Of a stretch of DNA of 64,000 nt, positions 17,296 to 25,635 are shown piece by piece; the stretch's first letter is position 1; every line of letters begins with the position of its first letter. Origin of the DNA: JAJCYL01 sp040222875. Its GTDB lineage: Bacteria > Bacteroidota > Bacteroidia > Cytophagales > Cyclobacteriaceae. The notes below the pieces were generated by a model. It searched no databases. It worked only from the letters and a program-made list of their open reading frames with translations, and was not told the DNA's origin. A program made the translations under genes and the position numbers. The stretch covers positions 558,001 through 622,000 of the forward strand of contig JAVKCG010000004.1 of assembly GCA_040222875.1 (NCBI GenBank), in the 5' to 3' direction.

Positions 17296-19203
17296 TCAAA
17301 ATTCACGTATAACATTTTGAACCCTCATGTCAATTAAAGGCGAAAAGTGACTTGTAAATTCAGAATGAATTTTAATACCAATCACATTTGATGGTAAGTC
17401 AAATGGATTCATAAACAGCTCAGAAGAACCTCTTATACCTGATATATACTTGTTTATCAGCAACAAGTAAGTTGCTCCTTTAACTAGGCGATGTGTTTTT
17501 TTCTGGCCATCTTCAAGATAAAAGGTAATATTCAAAGTCGGAGGTTGATAAATAAGTTTGCGAAACCAGCCAAAAAGATTGTAATTAATTTTGAAGTCTG
17601 CAAATATCAACCCCTTGGAATCTTCAAGAGGATAGAATTCATTCAAGGCTAGGTTTATTTTACTTTCAGCCTTTAGGTTAAATTTTAAAGGTTTGTCTTG
17701 CTTCTTGAGTAAAACGTAATTAGAATCTGCATCAATAGGCTTATAATGAAGTAACAGATTTAGCTTAGTTTGTGGTTCATCAAAAAACGGGTATCTCTTT
17801 TCAATAGTTGAATCTGAATACAAAATTAGATTTGGTGCATCAGGTTCTAAAAAAAAATCTGCATTGAGGTTATCCAGATATTCAGTATAACCAGAATATG
17901 ATTGTATTACTGGTCTACCCCTATAATTCCAGCCATTAACAAAAGCAAGTGAAATTTCCGTTGGAACAATATCAATGGAATTATCTCCGATTGATTCTTT
18001 TATTGATTCCGAAACCGGATAAGTCGAAACATCCTCCTCGATAGGTTCACTAAACAAAGTTTTGTAATATTCTTTGGTTGAAACAAGTTGATCAAAGGTA
18101 TCACGCAATGGGCGAAATCCTGTCATATCAGCAAAGGCCAAAGAAACCAAAATGGAAATTGAAGCAAGATATTGTTTAGCGATTTTATCTATTTTAAAAA
18201 ATGAGTAAAGAACCAAAAGCGCAAAGGGAACAAAAAAACGGATGATTGTTGGATAATGAGCGCCATCAAACCTTACAATGGATTGCTTATAGATTACGTA
18301 GATACTTATAGTGAATATCAATAAAAAAGCCCCATTTATAGGGTTAACTAACTTATAAAAAGGCTTGCTCTGATTTCGGAATTGTATTATTAGAATAACT
18401 GGCAGTGATAGAATTAGTAAACTAATAAAAACTATAAAGACAGCTTTAATAGCGCTATCCATGGGTAGTAAAAGAGCTTCCTGAAAACCAAAAGCCAGTT
18501 CAAGGTTTCCTTTGAGATAGCTAATTATATCAACCTTTAGAAAAAAAGCAGAAACGAAGGTTAGTATTGCAATCAATGACGCTATTCCGAGTAGTTCAAT
18601 TCGATCAGCTTTTTTATTGAAGACTAGTATTATTAATAAACCTACTAAACAACCAAGAGAAACAACGCCAAAATTTGCCTTACAAAAGAATAAGGCCACT
18701 CCGAAAACTGAGGATACCACTAAATGCCATAACTTATGATATTTAACATAGAGAATAAGATGACATAACATTAAAAAGTGCATTAATGGTACTATGTCCC
18801 ATTTATAAAAATCAGAAGTAAGAATTATTAGCGCACCTAATAGCCACTTTTCAATAAGCTTTAAATGAACAAATATCTTTTGAACTAAAAAGCAAATGTT
18901 TAAAATGACAAATAAATCAAATAGGACAAGAATACCTATGTTAAGTCCGATTGGTAATCTGGTGGTCAATACCCCCAGCGGCCCATATGTAAATACAAAG
19001 TCCTCTCCAAAAACCAATCCGTTTTGAAGCGCCAAGTGCAGTGAGATGGCCCAAGAATTATCCGTTCCTGGCTCAATTGGGTAATAGACTTGATCGGGAT
19101 GAACATATATTATTATTAAAGTCCAGATTAAAACCTGTGCCCCCTGATTGAAGGCTTTTTTGAAATTATATGATAGCCGATTGTTGCTCAAAAATCTGTT
19201 CAA
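17296..19203 (-). CDS. Large polytopic membrane protein, possible GT-C-type
   Basis: 635 residues with about ten hydrophobic segments across the first 370 residues, then a soluble C-terminal beta-rich domain of about 230 residues. The acidic first loop has PIEPGTDNSWAISLHLAL, reminiscent of the first periplasmic loop of GT-C glycosyltransferases with its acidic residue, but I cannot name the family. The ATG at 19203 overlaps the upstream SDR gene by 38 bp. No later ATG exists before the first hydrophobic segment, so this start is kept. The GT2 neighbour fits a GT-C role using a polyprenyl-linked donor (inference). Confidence 0.7.
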   Translation of the reverse strand: MNRFLSNNRLSYNFKKAFNQGAQVLIWTLIIIYVHPDQVYYPIEPGTDNSWAISLHLALQNGLVFGEDFVFTYGPLGVLTTRLPIGLNIGILVLFDLFVILNICFLVQKIFVHLKLIEKWLLGALIILTSDFYKWDIVPLMHFLMLCHLILYVKYHKLWHLVVSSVFGVALFFCKANFGVVSLGCLVGLLIILVFNKKADRIELLGIASLIAILTFVSAFFLKVDIISYLKGNLELAFGFQEALLLPMDSAIKAVFIVFISLLILSLPVILIIQFRNQSKPFYKLVNPINGAFLLIFTISIYVIYKQSIVRFDGAHYPTIIRFFVPFALLVLYSFFKIDKIAKQYLASISILVSLAFADMTGFRPLRDTFDQLVSTKEYYKTLFSEPIEEDVSTYPVSESIKESIGDNSIDIVPTEISLAFVNGWNYRGRPVIQSYSGYTEYLDNLNADFFLEPDAPNLILYSDSTIEKRYPFFDEPQTKLNLLLHYKPIDADSNYVLLKKQDKPLKFNLKAESKINLALNEFYPLEDSKGLIFADFKINYNLFGWFRKLIYQPPTLNITFYLEDGQKKTHRLVKGATYLLLINKYISGIRGSSELFMNPFDLPSNVIGIKIHSEFTSHFSPLIDMRVQNVIREF

Positions 19204-20227
19204 TTATGTTAGCTAGAGAATACTTGTAGTCCCAACCAGGAAAGTGTGCTTTGAATTTTGAGACATCGCTTATCCACCAAATATGGTCTCCAATTCGGTT
19301 GTCTTGCGTATAGTTTACACTCATTTTTTCATTAGAAATTGATTCACATAGATCAATCGCTTCCAAAATTGAGCAATTAGACCATCTTCCGCCACCCGCA
19401 TTATAAACTTCACCATGTCTAGGCGCAGTATGATAGTGCCAAAACATATTCACTAAATCCCAACTATGTATATTGTCTCTAACTTGTTTGCCCTTATATC
19501 CAAGAATTGAATAAGTGGTTTTGGTAATACAGCATTTTACGAGATATGACAAAAACCCATGAAGCTGTGCACTCGAATGGTTTGGCCCAGTTAAACAACC
19601 GCCCCTAAATACACCAGTTTTCATATTAAAGTATCGGCCATACTCTTGAACCATGATGTCTGCGCTCACTTTTGATGCGCCAAAAAGTGAGTGTTTAGAT
19701 CGATCTATTGACATGGTCTCATCAATTCCGTTCTCAAAATAGGTATGGGTACTATCAATTTCCCAGCGTGATTCTTTTTCAATCAATGGTAAAGAATTTG
19801 GGCTGTCACCATATACTTTATTCGTAGATGTGAAAATAAATGTGGCTTCATAACAATACTTTCTGGTCAATTCCAATAGATTAATTGTGCCGGTAGAATT
19901 AATGGAATAATCAGTTAGTGGTTCTTTGGCCGCCCAATCATGGCTAGGCTGTGCTGCTGTATGTATCACCAGTTTAATATCACTTCCGTATTCATTAAAT
20001 ATTCCCTCCATTTGGTCGTAATGTCTAATATCAACTGAGTGATGTCTGTAATTTTCTATAGCATCACACAACTTCTTTTTCATCCAATTTGTGGAGCTCT
20101 CCTTACCAAAGAAATAGGATCTTTGATCATTATCAACACCAACAATTATATCAAACTTATTATGTAAAAATCTCACACATTCACTACCAATAAGACCCGA
20201 TGAACCTGTTATTAATGCTATTTCCAT
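19166..20227 (-). CDS. NAD-dependent epimerase/dehydratase, CDP-paratose 2-epimerase-like
   Basis: 353 residues, extended SDR fold. The cofactor motif TGSSGLIGSE is at the N-terminus. IHTAAQPSHDWAAKEPLTDYSIN and the FTSTNKVYGD strand are typical of CDP-paratose 2-epimerase (tyvelose epimerase) relatives. The catalytic YxxxK position reads FGASK, so Phe replaces Tyr. It lies 13 bp downstream of a second SDR of the same broad group. A nucleotide-sugar substrate is likely; CDP-paratose itself is not proven, and no CDP-glucose pathway genes are in the window. Confidence 0.8.
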   Translation of the reverse strand: MEIALITGSSGLIGSECVRFLHNKFDIIVGVDNDQRSYFFGKESSTNWMKKKLCDAIENYRHHSVDIRHYDQMEGIFNEYGSDIKLVIHTAAQPSHDWAAKEPLTDYSINSTGTINLLELTRKYCYEATFIFTSTNKVYGDSPNSLPLIEKESRWEIDSTHTYFENGIDETMSIDRSKHSLFGASKVSADIMVQEYGRYFNMKTGVFRGGCLTGPNHSSAQLHGFLSYLVKCCITKTTYSILGYKGKQVRDNIHSWDLVNMFWHYHTAPRHGEVYNAGGGRWSNCSILEAIDLCESISNEKMSVNYTQDNRIGDHIWWISDVSKFKAHFPGWDYKYSLANIIEQIFEQQSAII

Positions 20228-20240
20228 TTATATTTTATTA

Positions 20241-21305
20241 TCAAATATTTAAAATAGGTTTAAGTTCTCTTTCATGCTTTACCAGCCATTGGTAGATGTC
20301 ATTGACCAGCATTTTCGGAGATTTTTGAGGTTGCCACCCCGATGCTTTAGTAACTTTTGAATTATCGGTAATATAGATTGGAATATCCGCTGATCTCTCA
20401 TTAGTTGATTCAATTTTCAGACTATTACCAGTAAATTCTTCACATAAATCTGTTAGCTGCCGCAAGGAAAGACTGAAATTATCGCCCCCACCGACATTAA
20501 AAATCTCTCCATTAACTTTGTCTAGGTTTTGAACTTGCCAATTAATTAGCGAGAACAAATCATCGATGTGTAGAAAATCTCTAACTTGTTTGCCATCATA
20601 GCCAATATAATTAAGCTTGTCCTTCCAAAAATGTTTAGCAACCCATAGTACGGCAACTCCTTGGTCTACTTTACCAAATTGTCCCGGCCCTGCAATTACA
20701 CCACACCGGTTTATAACAGTAGGCAATCCCCTTAATATTGAGAATTCTTGAACAAACAACTCGGAAGCTAGTTTAGAACTGCCATAAAAAGATCTGGAGC
20801 CAATTTGTGTATCGAAATTTTCAGATATCCCGTTTTTTGTCACGCCAGCTATTTCCTGATCTTGCGCTAGAACAAATCTATCAGATTGCTCATTTAACCT
20901 AACTTTTTGCAGCTGAGTGAAAGGATAGACTCTACTTGTGGAGAGAAAGAGGAAAGCTGCACCGTACTTGTTTGCTTCTTCAAGTAAATTTATTGTTCCA
21001 TTTAAGTTCGATGCCACCAAATAATCTAACGATGAGGTGATACCAGATTGAATTGATGGTTCGGCTGCCGCGTCGATTATAATATCAAAAGCACCTAATT
21101 CTTTAATATCGGTAGATGATCGTATATCTGCATGCAAAAATTTGACACCTCGTTTTTGCAGCTTTGGCACATTGAGTTCACTCCCACGTCTCTTCAAATT
21201 ATCGATACAAATTATTTGATAATGTGAATGAGCTTCTTTCAACATGCAGGCCAATGCCGATCCAACAAAACCAGCACCTCCAGCTATAAGTAATTTCATC
21301 TGCAA
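20241..21305 (-). CDS. NAD-dependent epimerase/dehydratase, CDP-paratose 2-epimerase-like
   Basis: 354 residues. The Rossmann motif GGAGFVGSALA begins the protein. CIDNLKRRGSELNVPKLQKRGV and AAAEPSIQSGI are strong markers of the CDP-paratose/tyvelose epimerase-like SDRs. The catalytic set is intact: FLSTSRVYP supplies the Ser/Thr and YGSSK the Tyr and Lys. Together with the adjacent downstream SDR it may form a two-enzyme or heteromeric step in making a deoxysugar nucleotide. The start MQMK is at 21305; the second Met, two codons later, is equally possible. Confidence 0.83.
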   Translation of the reverse strand: MQMKLLIAGGAGFVGSALACMLKEAHSHYQIICIDNLKRRGSELNVPKLQKRGVKFLHADIRSSTDIKELGAFDIIIDAAAEPSIQSGITSSLDYLVASNLNGTINLLEEANKYGAAFLFLSTSRVYPFTQLQKVRLNEQSDRFVLAQDQEIAGVTKNGISENFDTQIGSRSFYGSSKLASELFVQEFSILRGLPTVINRCGVIAGPGQFGKVDQGVAVLWVAKHFWKDKLNYIGYDGKQVRDFLHIDDLFSLINWQVQNLDKVNGEIFNVGGGDNFSLSLRQLTDLCEEFTGNSLKIESTNERSADIPIYITDNSKVTKASGWQPQKSPKMLVNDIYQWLVKHERELKPILNI

Positions 21306-21374
21306 TATTTATTTACCGCAAATCAAGCCACTCAAAGCTTATTAAACTATTGTGAAAATCAGAAAAAACTCAAA

Positions 21375-22487
21375 TTATGTATTTTCCACTTGGTCTAATT
21401 TCAATTGAGAAACTAAACTGGAAATTTTATGAGCTTCGGTCTTAAAGCTATGATTTTGATGTAATGATTTAAGGAGGTTATTGCCCAGTTTTCTCCTAAG
21501 TTCAACAGAATTTTTTAACGCTTCAATAGCTAAAGATGCTTCTTCAATTGATTCAACTATCAGGATGTTATCCGTACCAAAACCTCTAGCTCCGGACAAA
21601 GTAGATATAATTGGAGTACCACTTGCAGCAGACTCAAGCAACTTATTTCTTATACCCCCACCCATGCTATTATTAAAGTAAGGAAGAAATATGGCTCCAA
21701 TTTTTTCAAAAAACTTCTGATAATTGGTAACGGTCAATTCTCCTAATATTTCAATATTCTCATGTCTTTGCAATTTTCGTTTATGTTCGGGTTGCAAAGT
21801 TCCAACAAGAACAACCACTTCAGGTATTGACGCAGCTAATTTTTCAATATGCGGGATACACGCAAGGTTTTCACCATCTAAGAATGGGCCTATTATTCCT
21901 ACTTTAAAATCATCCCGATATTGGTTTTTTAGATATTCATTTGGGTCAACGCTGTTGTGAACTACTGAAATTCTTGAAGAGTCTATTTCAAATTTGCGCT
22001 GAATTAAATCTTTGATGTTTTCTGAGGCTACAATGATATGATCTGATGCATGAAGTCCCTTTTTTTCTATTAGCTCCACAATTGGCTTAAATATGAACTT
22101 TAATCCTCTACGATCCATTTCTTCAGATTTTAAAGAATGGTAGTCGATAATAACTTTAAAATTCTTCTTTTGAGGTAGAATAAGATACGTGTAGTAGTTT
22201 TCCACAATGACCAAATCAGCATTATTATTGATCGATACTTTTTGAAAAAAAGGGAAATCGAAAAGAAAGGGGAGGTTTCGAAATCTTAACCAACTAGGTA
22301 GAATAGAAAGAAGCCCTTTGTTAATACGAATATGACTCCGGTCACTGCTTGTGGGTGGCTTGAAACAGTACGTATCAACTACTTTGTTGTGAGCCGTCAA
22401 ATACTCCGCCAGATACTTAGCTCTTAAAGTGTTACCATAAATCTTCGTATGATCATAAGGTGCTATAATAGCAATTCTAAGTGTCAC
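21375..22487 (-). CDS. Glycosyltransferase, GT4 family
   Basis: 370 residues, GT-B layout. The N-terminus RIAIIAPYDHTKIYGNTLRA and the C-terminal domain with VGIIGPF, LPYFNNSMGGGIRNKLLESAASGTPI match GT4 enzymes. The usual second Glu of the E(x7)E motif lies in NKLLESAASG. It is encoded within the minus-strand glycan operon, 3 bp downstream of the GT17-like gene, which indicates co-transcription and probably coupled translation. Sugar specificity is unknown. Confidence 0.85.
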   Translation of the reverse strand: MTLRIAIIAPYDHTKIYGNTLRAKYLAEYLTAHNKVVDTYCFKPPTSSDRSHIRINKGLLSILPSWLRFRNLPFLFDFPFFQKVSINNNADLVIVENYYTYLILPQKKNFKVIIDYHSLKSEEMDRRGLKFIFKPIVELIEKKGLHASDHIIVASENIKDLIQRKFEIDSSRISVVHNSVDPNEYLKNQYRDDFKVGIIGPFLDGENLACIPHIEKLAASIPEVVVLVGTLQPEHKRKLQRHENIEILGELTVTNYQKFFEKIGAIFLPYFNNSMGGGIRNKLLESAASGTPIISTLSGARGFGTDNILIVESIEEASLAIEALKNSVELRRKLGNNLLKSLHQNHSFKTEAHKISSLVSQLKLDQVENT

Positions 22488-22490
22488 TAC

Positions 22491-23318
22491 TTAAATCTCT
22501 TTTTGGAGTTCTAGAACCTCGTTATGTAAATTTTGGAAATCAATTGGTAGCTCTTGTATGTCAGTAAAGTAATTAAGTTTCTCTCCCCAAGCCCTTCCAA
22601 AAAGGTCTTTTCCATTTGAAATACACTTTTTTATATTTGACTCACTATAATATTTCGGTTTATCAAATTCTGTATGTGCAGCCCTTCTAATTTTGTTAGA
22701 GATATTTTCTAAACTTAGGAAATAACTAAAATGCCAACCTGCACTTAAGACCTTCTCTCTTATTTTACCTTCAATTCTAATCTCACTTAAACTTTGATTA
22801 ACCAATGCCTGAGAATCACAAATGAACCCCAAGTTCCAGGTTGACTTCTTCTTCCAATTGGCATTATAATAAAATAAATCCATTTCCAAATGTCTTACTT
22901 CACCCGACTCCAAGTTCGTTCTGCTAACAACATCTTTTTTGGGGATTTCATCCAAATCTGTACCTATAATTACGCACTGCTCATATTTTTTTAATATATA
23001 TTCTGAACCGTAGTCTCGTTGATAGTTCTCACGAAACCAAGCTTCTTTATCATGCATCCACCTGTTCTTTCGATTTTTTTTTAACCATTTGTCCGTCGGA
23101 TCAGGTATTTCATCAACAACGAAAAATTTGATTTTTTTTGAGTAATGTTTTATGTTTTGATAGTTCTTTTCAAAAAAAAGTTCTGGTTTGTAATAGCCAG
23201 AAAAAGTTCTTCTTGATTCTATGATAACAAACTCATCGACAACTGAATCCAAATATTTTAACCGATATGGCAGAATCGGTTCCCCATTGTACATGAAAGT
23301 ATCAATTATTGGTGGCAT
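22491..23318 (-). CDS. Glycosyltransferase family 17-like protein
   Basis: 275 residues. The opening PPIIDTFMYNGEPILPYRLKY, then DEFVIIESRRTFSG, and the acidic motif IIGTDLDEIPKK are the recognisable GT17 pattern (eukaryotic members are the bisecting N-acetylglucosaminyltransferases; bacterial ones are found in glycan clusters). No membrane segment is seen. The start overlaps the upstream glycosyltransferase gene by 17 bp. An N-acetylglucosaminyl-type transfer is plausible, but the substrate is not known. Confidence 0.78.
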   Translation of the reverse strand: MPPIIDTFMYNGEPILPYRLKYLDSVVDEFVIIESRRTFSGYYKPELFFEKNYQNIKHYSKKIKFFVVDEIPDPTDKWLKKNRKNRWMHDKEAWFRENYQRDYGSEYILKKYEQCVIIGTDLDEIPKKDVVSRTNLESGEVRHLEMDLFYYNANWKKKSTWNLGFICDSQALVNQSLSEIRIEGKIREKVLSAGWHFSYFLSLENISNKIRRAAHTEFDKPKYYSESNIKKCISNGKDLFGRAWGEKLNYFTDIQELPIDFQNLHNEVLELQKEI

Positions 23319-24147
23319 CGTTTTTTGGTATCAATAGGTTAAACTCTTTATTCCAATCTACTTCAGGAGGTAACAACGAGGACTCCATATGTGTTGCTAG
23401 AGATAAACTAGGTTGAATCAATGTATATTTTTTGCCAAATATGCTGACTACTAAATTGTGAAAGTACTTCTTCATCCAAACTTTGATAATCAGCCTATCT
23501 AGTTTTTTAAATCGGAAATTTAATACATCAAATATGGGTTTCTTTGTTAGTGTAAACCAAATGGAAGCATCATTATTACCACCTAAATAGGATCCAAATA
23601 CCTCGTTTGTTTCTTTTAAAATATTAACTGACGTTAAAAAAGTTAATGTCGTACTTGCGGATTCAATCCATTTAATTCCTCCAAGCATAAACTCGCTTTT
23701 TTTATATGAGTGCAGCGAGTGGTTGTGTACATCCGGGTGATTATATGGTGTTATAAAATCAATATCTCGTAGCTTGATTGCTTCTAACATACAACTAAAA
23801 CTATTTTTTAAATAGAAGTAATCATCCTCTGCAAAGAACACATATTCCGATTTTTTCTGATTGGATAAATATTCAAGCTGCAATTGAAACGTCTCAAGAT
23901 TTCCTAGACAGTCAAGCTCTTCAAATTCAAAATCATATCCATTCAGAGTTTTTGCGAATAGTGCGTTGTAAGTTTTAGGACAACCATCAAGGAAAACCTT
24001 AATAAAAACCCTAAACCCTTGAAGAGCCCTAGCAAATGACTTCAAGCAAAGCTCAGTCAGCTTCAACTTATCATCTGAATAAATTGGTGGTGATTTAGAA
24101 ACACCTGGATAAACACGATAAGCAATTACCAAATCATATTGTTCCAC
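23302..24147 (-). CDS. Putative glycosyltransferase (GT-A-like)
   Basis: 281 residues. The layout is GT-A-like: LVIAYRVYPGVSKSPP at the N-terminus, an FFAEDDYFYL acidic motif near residue 125, and a C-terminal part with DASIWFTLTKKP. It is the first gene of the minus-strand operon that runs to 16539, and its 3' end overlaps the GT17-like gene by 17 bp. It may be a GT2-related or capsular-type sugar transferase; the family could not be fixed. The next upstream gene, brxA, is 27 bp away on the same strand, so the glycan operon could be read through from suf. Confidence 0.65.
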   Translation of the reverse strand: MEQYDLVIAYRVYPGVSKSPPIYSDDKLKLTELCLKSFARALQGFRVFIKVFLDGCPKTYNALFAKTLNGYDFEFEELDCLGNLETFQLQLEYLSNQKKSEYVFFAEDDYFYLKNSFSCMLEAIKLRDIDFITPYNHPDVHNHSLHSYKKSEFMLGGIKWIESASTTLTFLTSVNILKETNEVFGSYLGGNNDASIWFTLTKKPIFDVLNFRFKKLDRLIIKVWMKKYFHNLVVSIFGKKYTLIQPSLSLATHMESSLLPPEVDWNKEFNLLIPKNDATNN

Positions 24148-24174
24148 AATTAAGAATCTGGCTTACTCCAACGA

Positions 24175-24591
24175 TCAACAATACTCATCAAATACCTGCA
24201 CCAAATGATTGGCTATCATTTCTGCTGGGCGGCCTTCGATGTGATGTCGCTCTACCATATGAACCAGTTCGCCATCTTTAAATAAAGCTATTGATGGTGA
24301 TGATGGCGGATAGGGAGCATGGTATTCACGAGTTTTGGCGACTGCATCATGGTCAGCACCGGCGAAAACTGTTGCCAGGGTATTTGGTTTTTTAGCACTG
24401 TGTTCAACTGCGGCTATTACTCCTGGCCTTGCTGCGCCTGCAGCGCAACCACAAACCGAATTGATCACAATGAGGGTTGTTCCCTTGTGGTCTGATAAAT
24501 GATTATCGACTTCTTCAGCTGATTTAAATTCTGTAAAGCCAACTGTTGTTAGCTGTTGCCTCATTGGGGCTATTAATTCTTCTGGATACAT
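24175..24591 (-). CDS. Bacilliredoxin, BrxA/BrxB (YphP/YqiW) family
   Basis: 138 residues, matching the family length. The thioredoxin-like fold has the non-standard CGC active site in VINSVCGCAAGAARPG, and VFAGADHDAVAKTREY is highly conserved in this family. Bacilliredoxins remove bacillithiol from S-bacillithiolated proteins in Firmicutes; Bacteroidota also carry homologues. It is the last gene of the suf strand, separated from the sufT-like gene by 42 bp of simple A/T-rich sequence. A link to thiol repair during Fe-S assembly is an inference. Confidence 0.9.
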   Translation of the reverse strand: MYPEELIAPMRQQLTTVGFTEFKSAEEVDNHLSDHKGTTLIVINSVCGCAAGAARPGVIAAVEHSAKKPNTLATVFAGADHDAVAKTREYHAPYPPSSPSIALFKDGELVHMVERHHIEGRPAEMIANHLVQVFDEYC

Positions 24592-24633
24592 ATTTCTTAG
24601 ATATTAGATTTAAGATTAAAGATTTTAGACTAT

Positions 24634-24960
24634 TTACATGAAGCCAAGTTCGAGTTTGGCTGCTTCTGACATCATGTCTGGTGCATATGGTGGGTCAAAG
24701 GTGAGTTCGATGTGAACGTCATTTACACCTTCCACTGACTTAATTTGCTGCTCAACCTCACTTGGTATTTGCTCAGCGGCAGGGCATGATGGTGAGGTCA
24801 GCGTCATAACCACCTCAATATTGTTAACTGGTAACACATTTATTTCATAAATCAAGCCCAACTCGTAGACATCCACAGGAATTTCGGGATCATAAACTTG
24901 CTTGATAGCCTCTACTATTTTCTCTTTTAATTCCAGCGTTTTCTCCTCTGTCATTTCCAT
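24634..24960 (-). CDS. sufT: SUF-associated DUF59/MIP18-family protein (SufT-like)
   Basis: A longer frame starts at 25005, but the ATG at 24960 (MEMTEEKTLEL) lies just after the sufE stop and gives 108 residues, the family's usual length. The core IKQVYDPEIPVDVYELGLIYEI, the MTLTSPSCPAAEQIP loop with its Cys and the FDPPYAPDMMSE end are classic DUF59. These proteins help to mature Fe-S proteins downstream of the SUF scaffold. The gene lies 1 bp after sufE in the operon. Confidence 0.92.
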   Translation of the reverse strand: MEMTEEKTLELKEKIVEAIKQVYDPEIPVDVYELGLIYEINVLPVNNIEVVMTLTSPSCPAAEQIPSEVEQQIKSVEGVNDVHIELTFDPPYAPDMMSEAAKLELGFM

Positions 24961-24961
24961 C

Positions 24962-25396
24962 TTATTTCTGATTTTGCAGTAAAGCCTGATAAGCCAATGC
25001 CTCAAGTTTCATCTGCTTGATCATAGCAGCGAATCCATTAGAGCGCTGAGTTCCAATGAAACGAGACATTCCAATTTTCTCAGGAAAATAGATATCAGTG
25101 CTGGCAATATCTTCAGGGGGCTGACCTGAAAGCACCCTTATCAGCATACTAACCAAACCTTTGGTTATCGCAGTATTGCTGTCCGCTACATAATTTACTT
25201 TATCTTCGATCAGTTCCGATTTAAGCCAAACTTTGGACTGACAACCTTTTACAAGATTTTGGTCAATTCGATGCTCATCTGGCAAGTCGGCCAGTTTTTG
25301 CCCTAACTCCATTATATAAAAATTCATCATCTCCTGATCTCCTTCTAGGATGGCGAATTCACTAATTATTTCATTCTGAGCCTCAGATATTGACAT
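24962..25396 (-). CDS. sufE: Cysteine desulfurase sulfur acceptor SufE
   Basis: 144 residues. The SufE active-site Cys is in VKGCQSKVWLK, and the FAILEGDQEMMNFYIMELGQKL and RVLSGQPPEDI segments match the family. SufE accepts persulfide sulfur from SufS and passes it to the SufBCD scaffold. Its ATG touches the stop of the upstream coiled-coil gene, and sufT follows after 1 bp. Confidence 0.94.
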   Translation of the reverse strand: MSISEAQNEIISEFAILEGDQEMMNFYIMELGQKLADLPDEHRIDQNLVKGCQSKVWLKSELIEDKVNYVADSNTAITKGLVSMLIRVLSGQPPEDIASTDIYFPEKIGMSRFIGTQRSNGFAAMIKQMKLEALAYQALLQNQK

Positions 25397-25635
25397 TATT
25401 TGAAAACTGCTTTTTCGAGTTTTGTTACTCTTTTGTTAATATCAGCTATACCTTTTACCTCATCTGCCAATTTCAAAATCGCCCTGGTGTTTTCTGACGT
25501 TTGTAAATTCAGTTTAACAATTCCCTCCTCGACATTGGACATCTTATTTTCTAATTTTTCCAATCGCTGATTTGTGATGTCCTGGTTATGAACCATCTCG
25601 GCCAGTAACTCAATTATCCTTTCTTCATTTTTCAT
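25396..25635 (-). CDS. Small coiled-coil protein in the suf operon
   Basis: 79 residues, highly charged and predicted to be almost all helix, with heptad spacing through NQRLEKLENKMSNVEEGIVKLNLQTSENTR. No signal peptide or membrane segment is present. Its ATG overlaps the sufS stop (ATGA) and its stop shares a base with the sufE start, so it is tightly coupled between the sulfur donor SufS and the acceptor SufE. I do not recognise the family; similar short helical proteins exist among Bacteroidota hypotheticals. A structural or docking role with SufS or SufE is only a guess from position. Confidence 0.75.
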   Translation of the reverse strand: MKNEERIIELLAEMVHNQDITNQRLEKLENKMSNVEEGIVKLNLQTSENTRAILKLADEVKGIADINKRVTKLEKAVFK

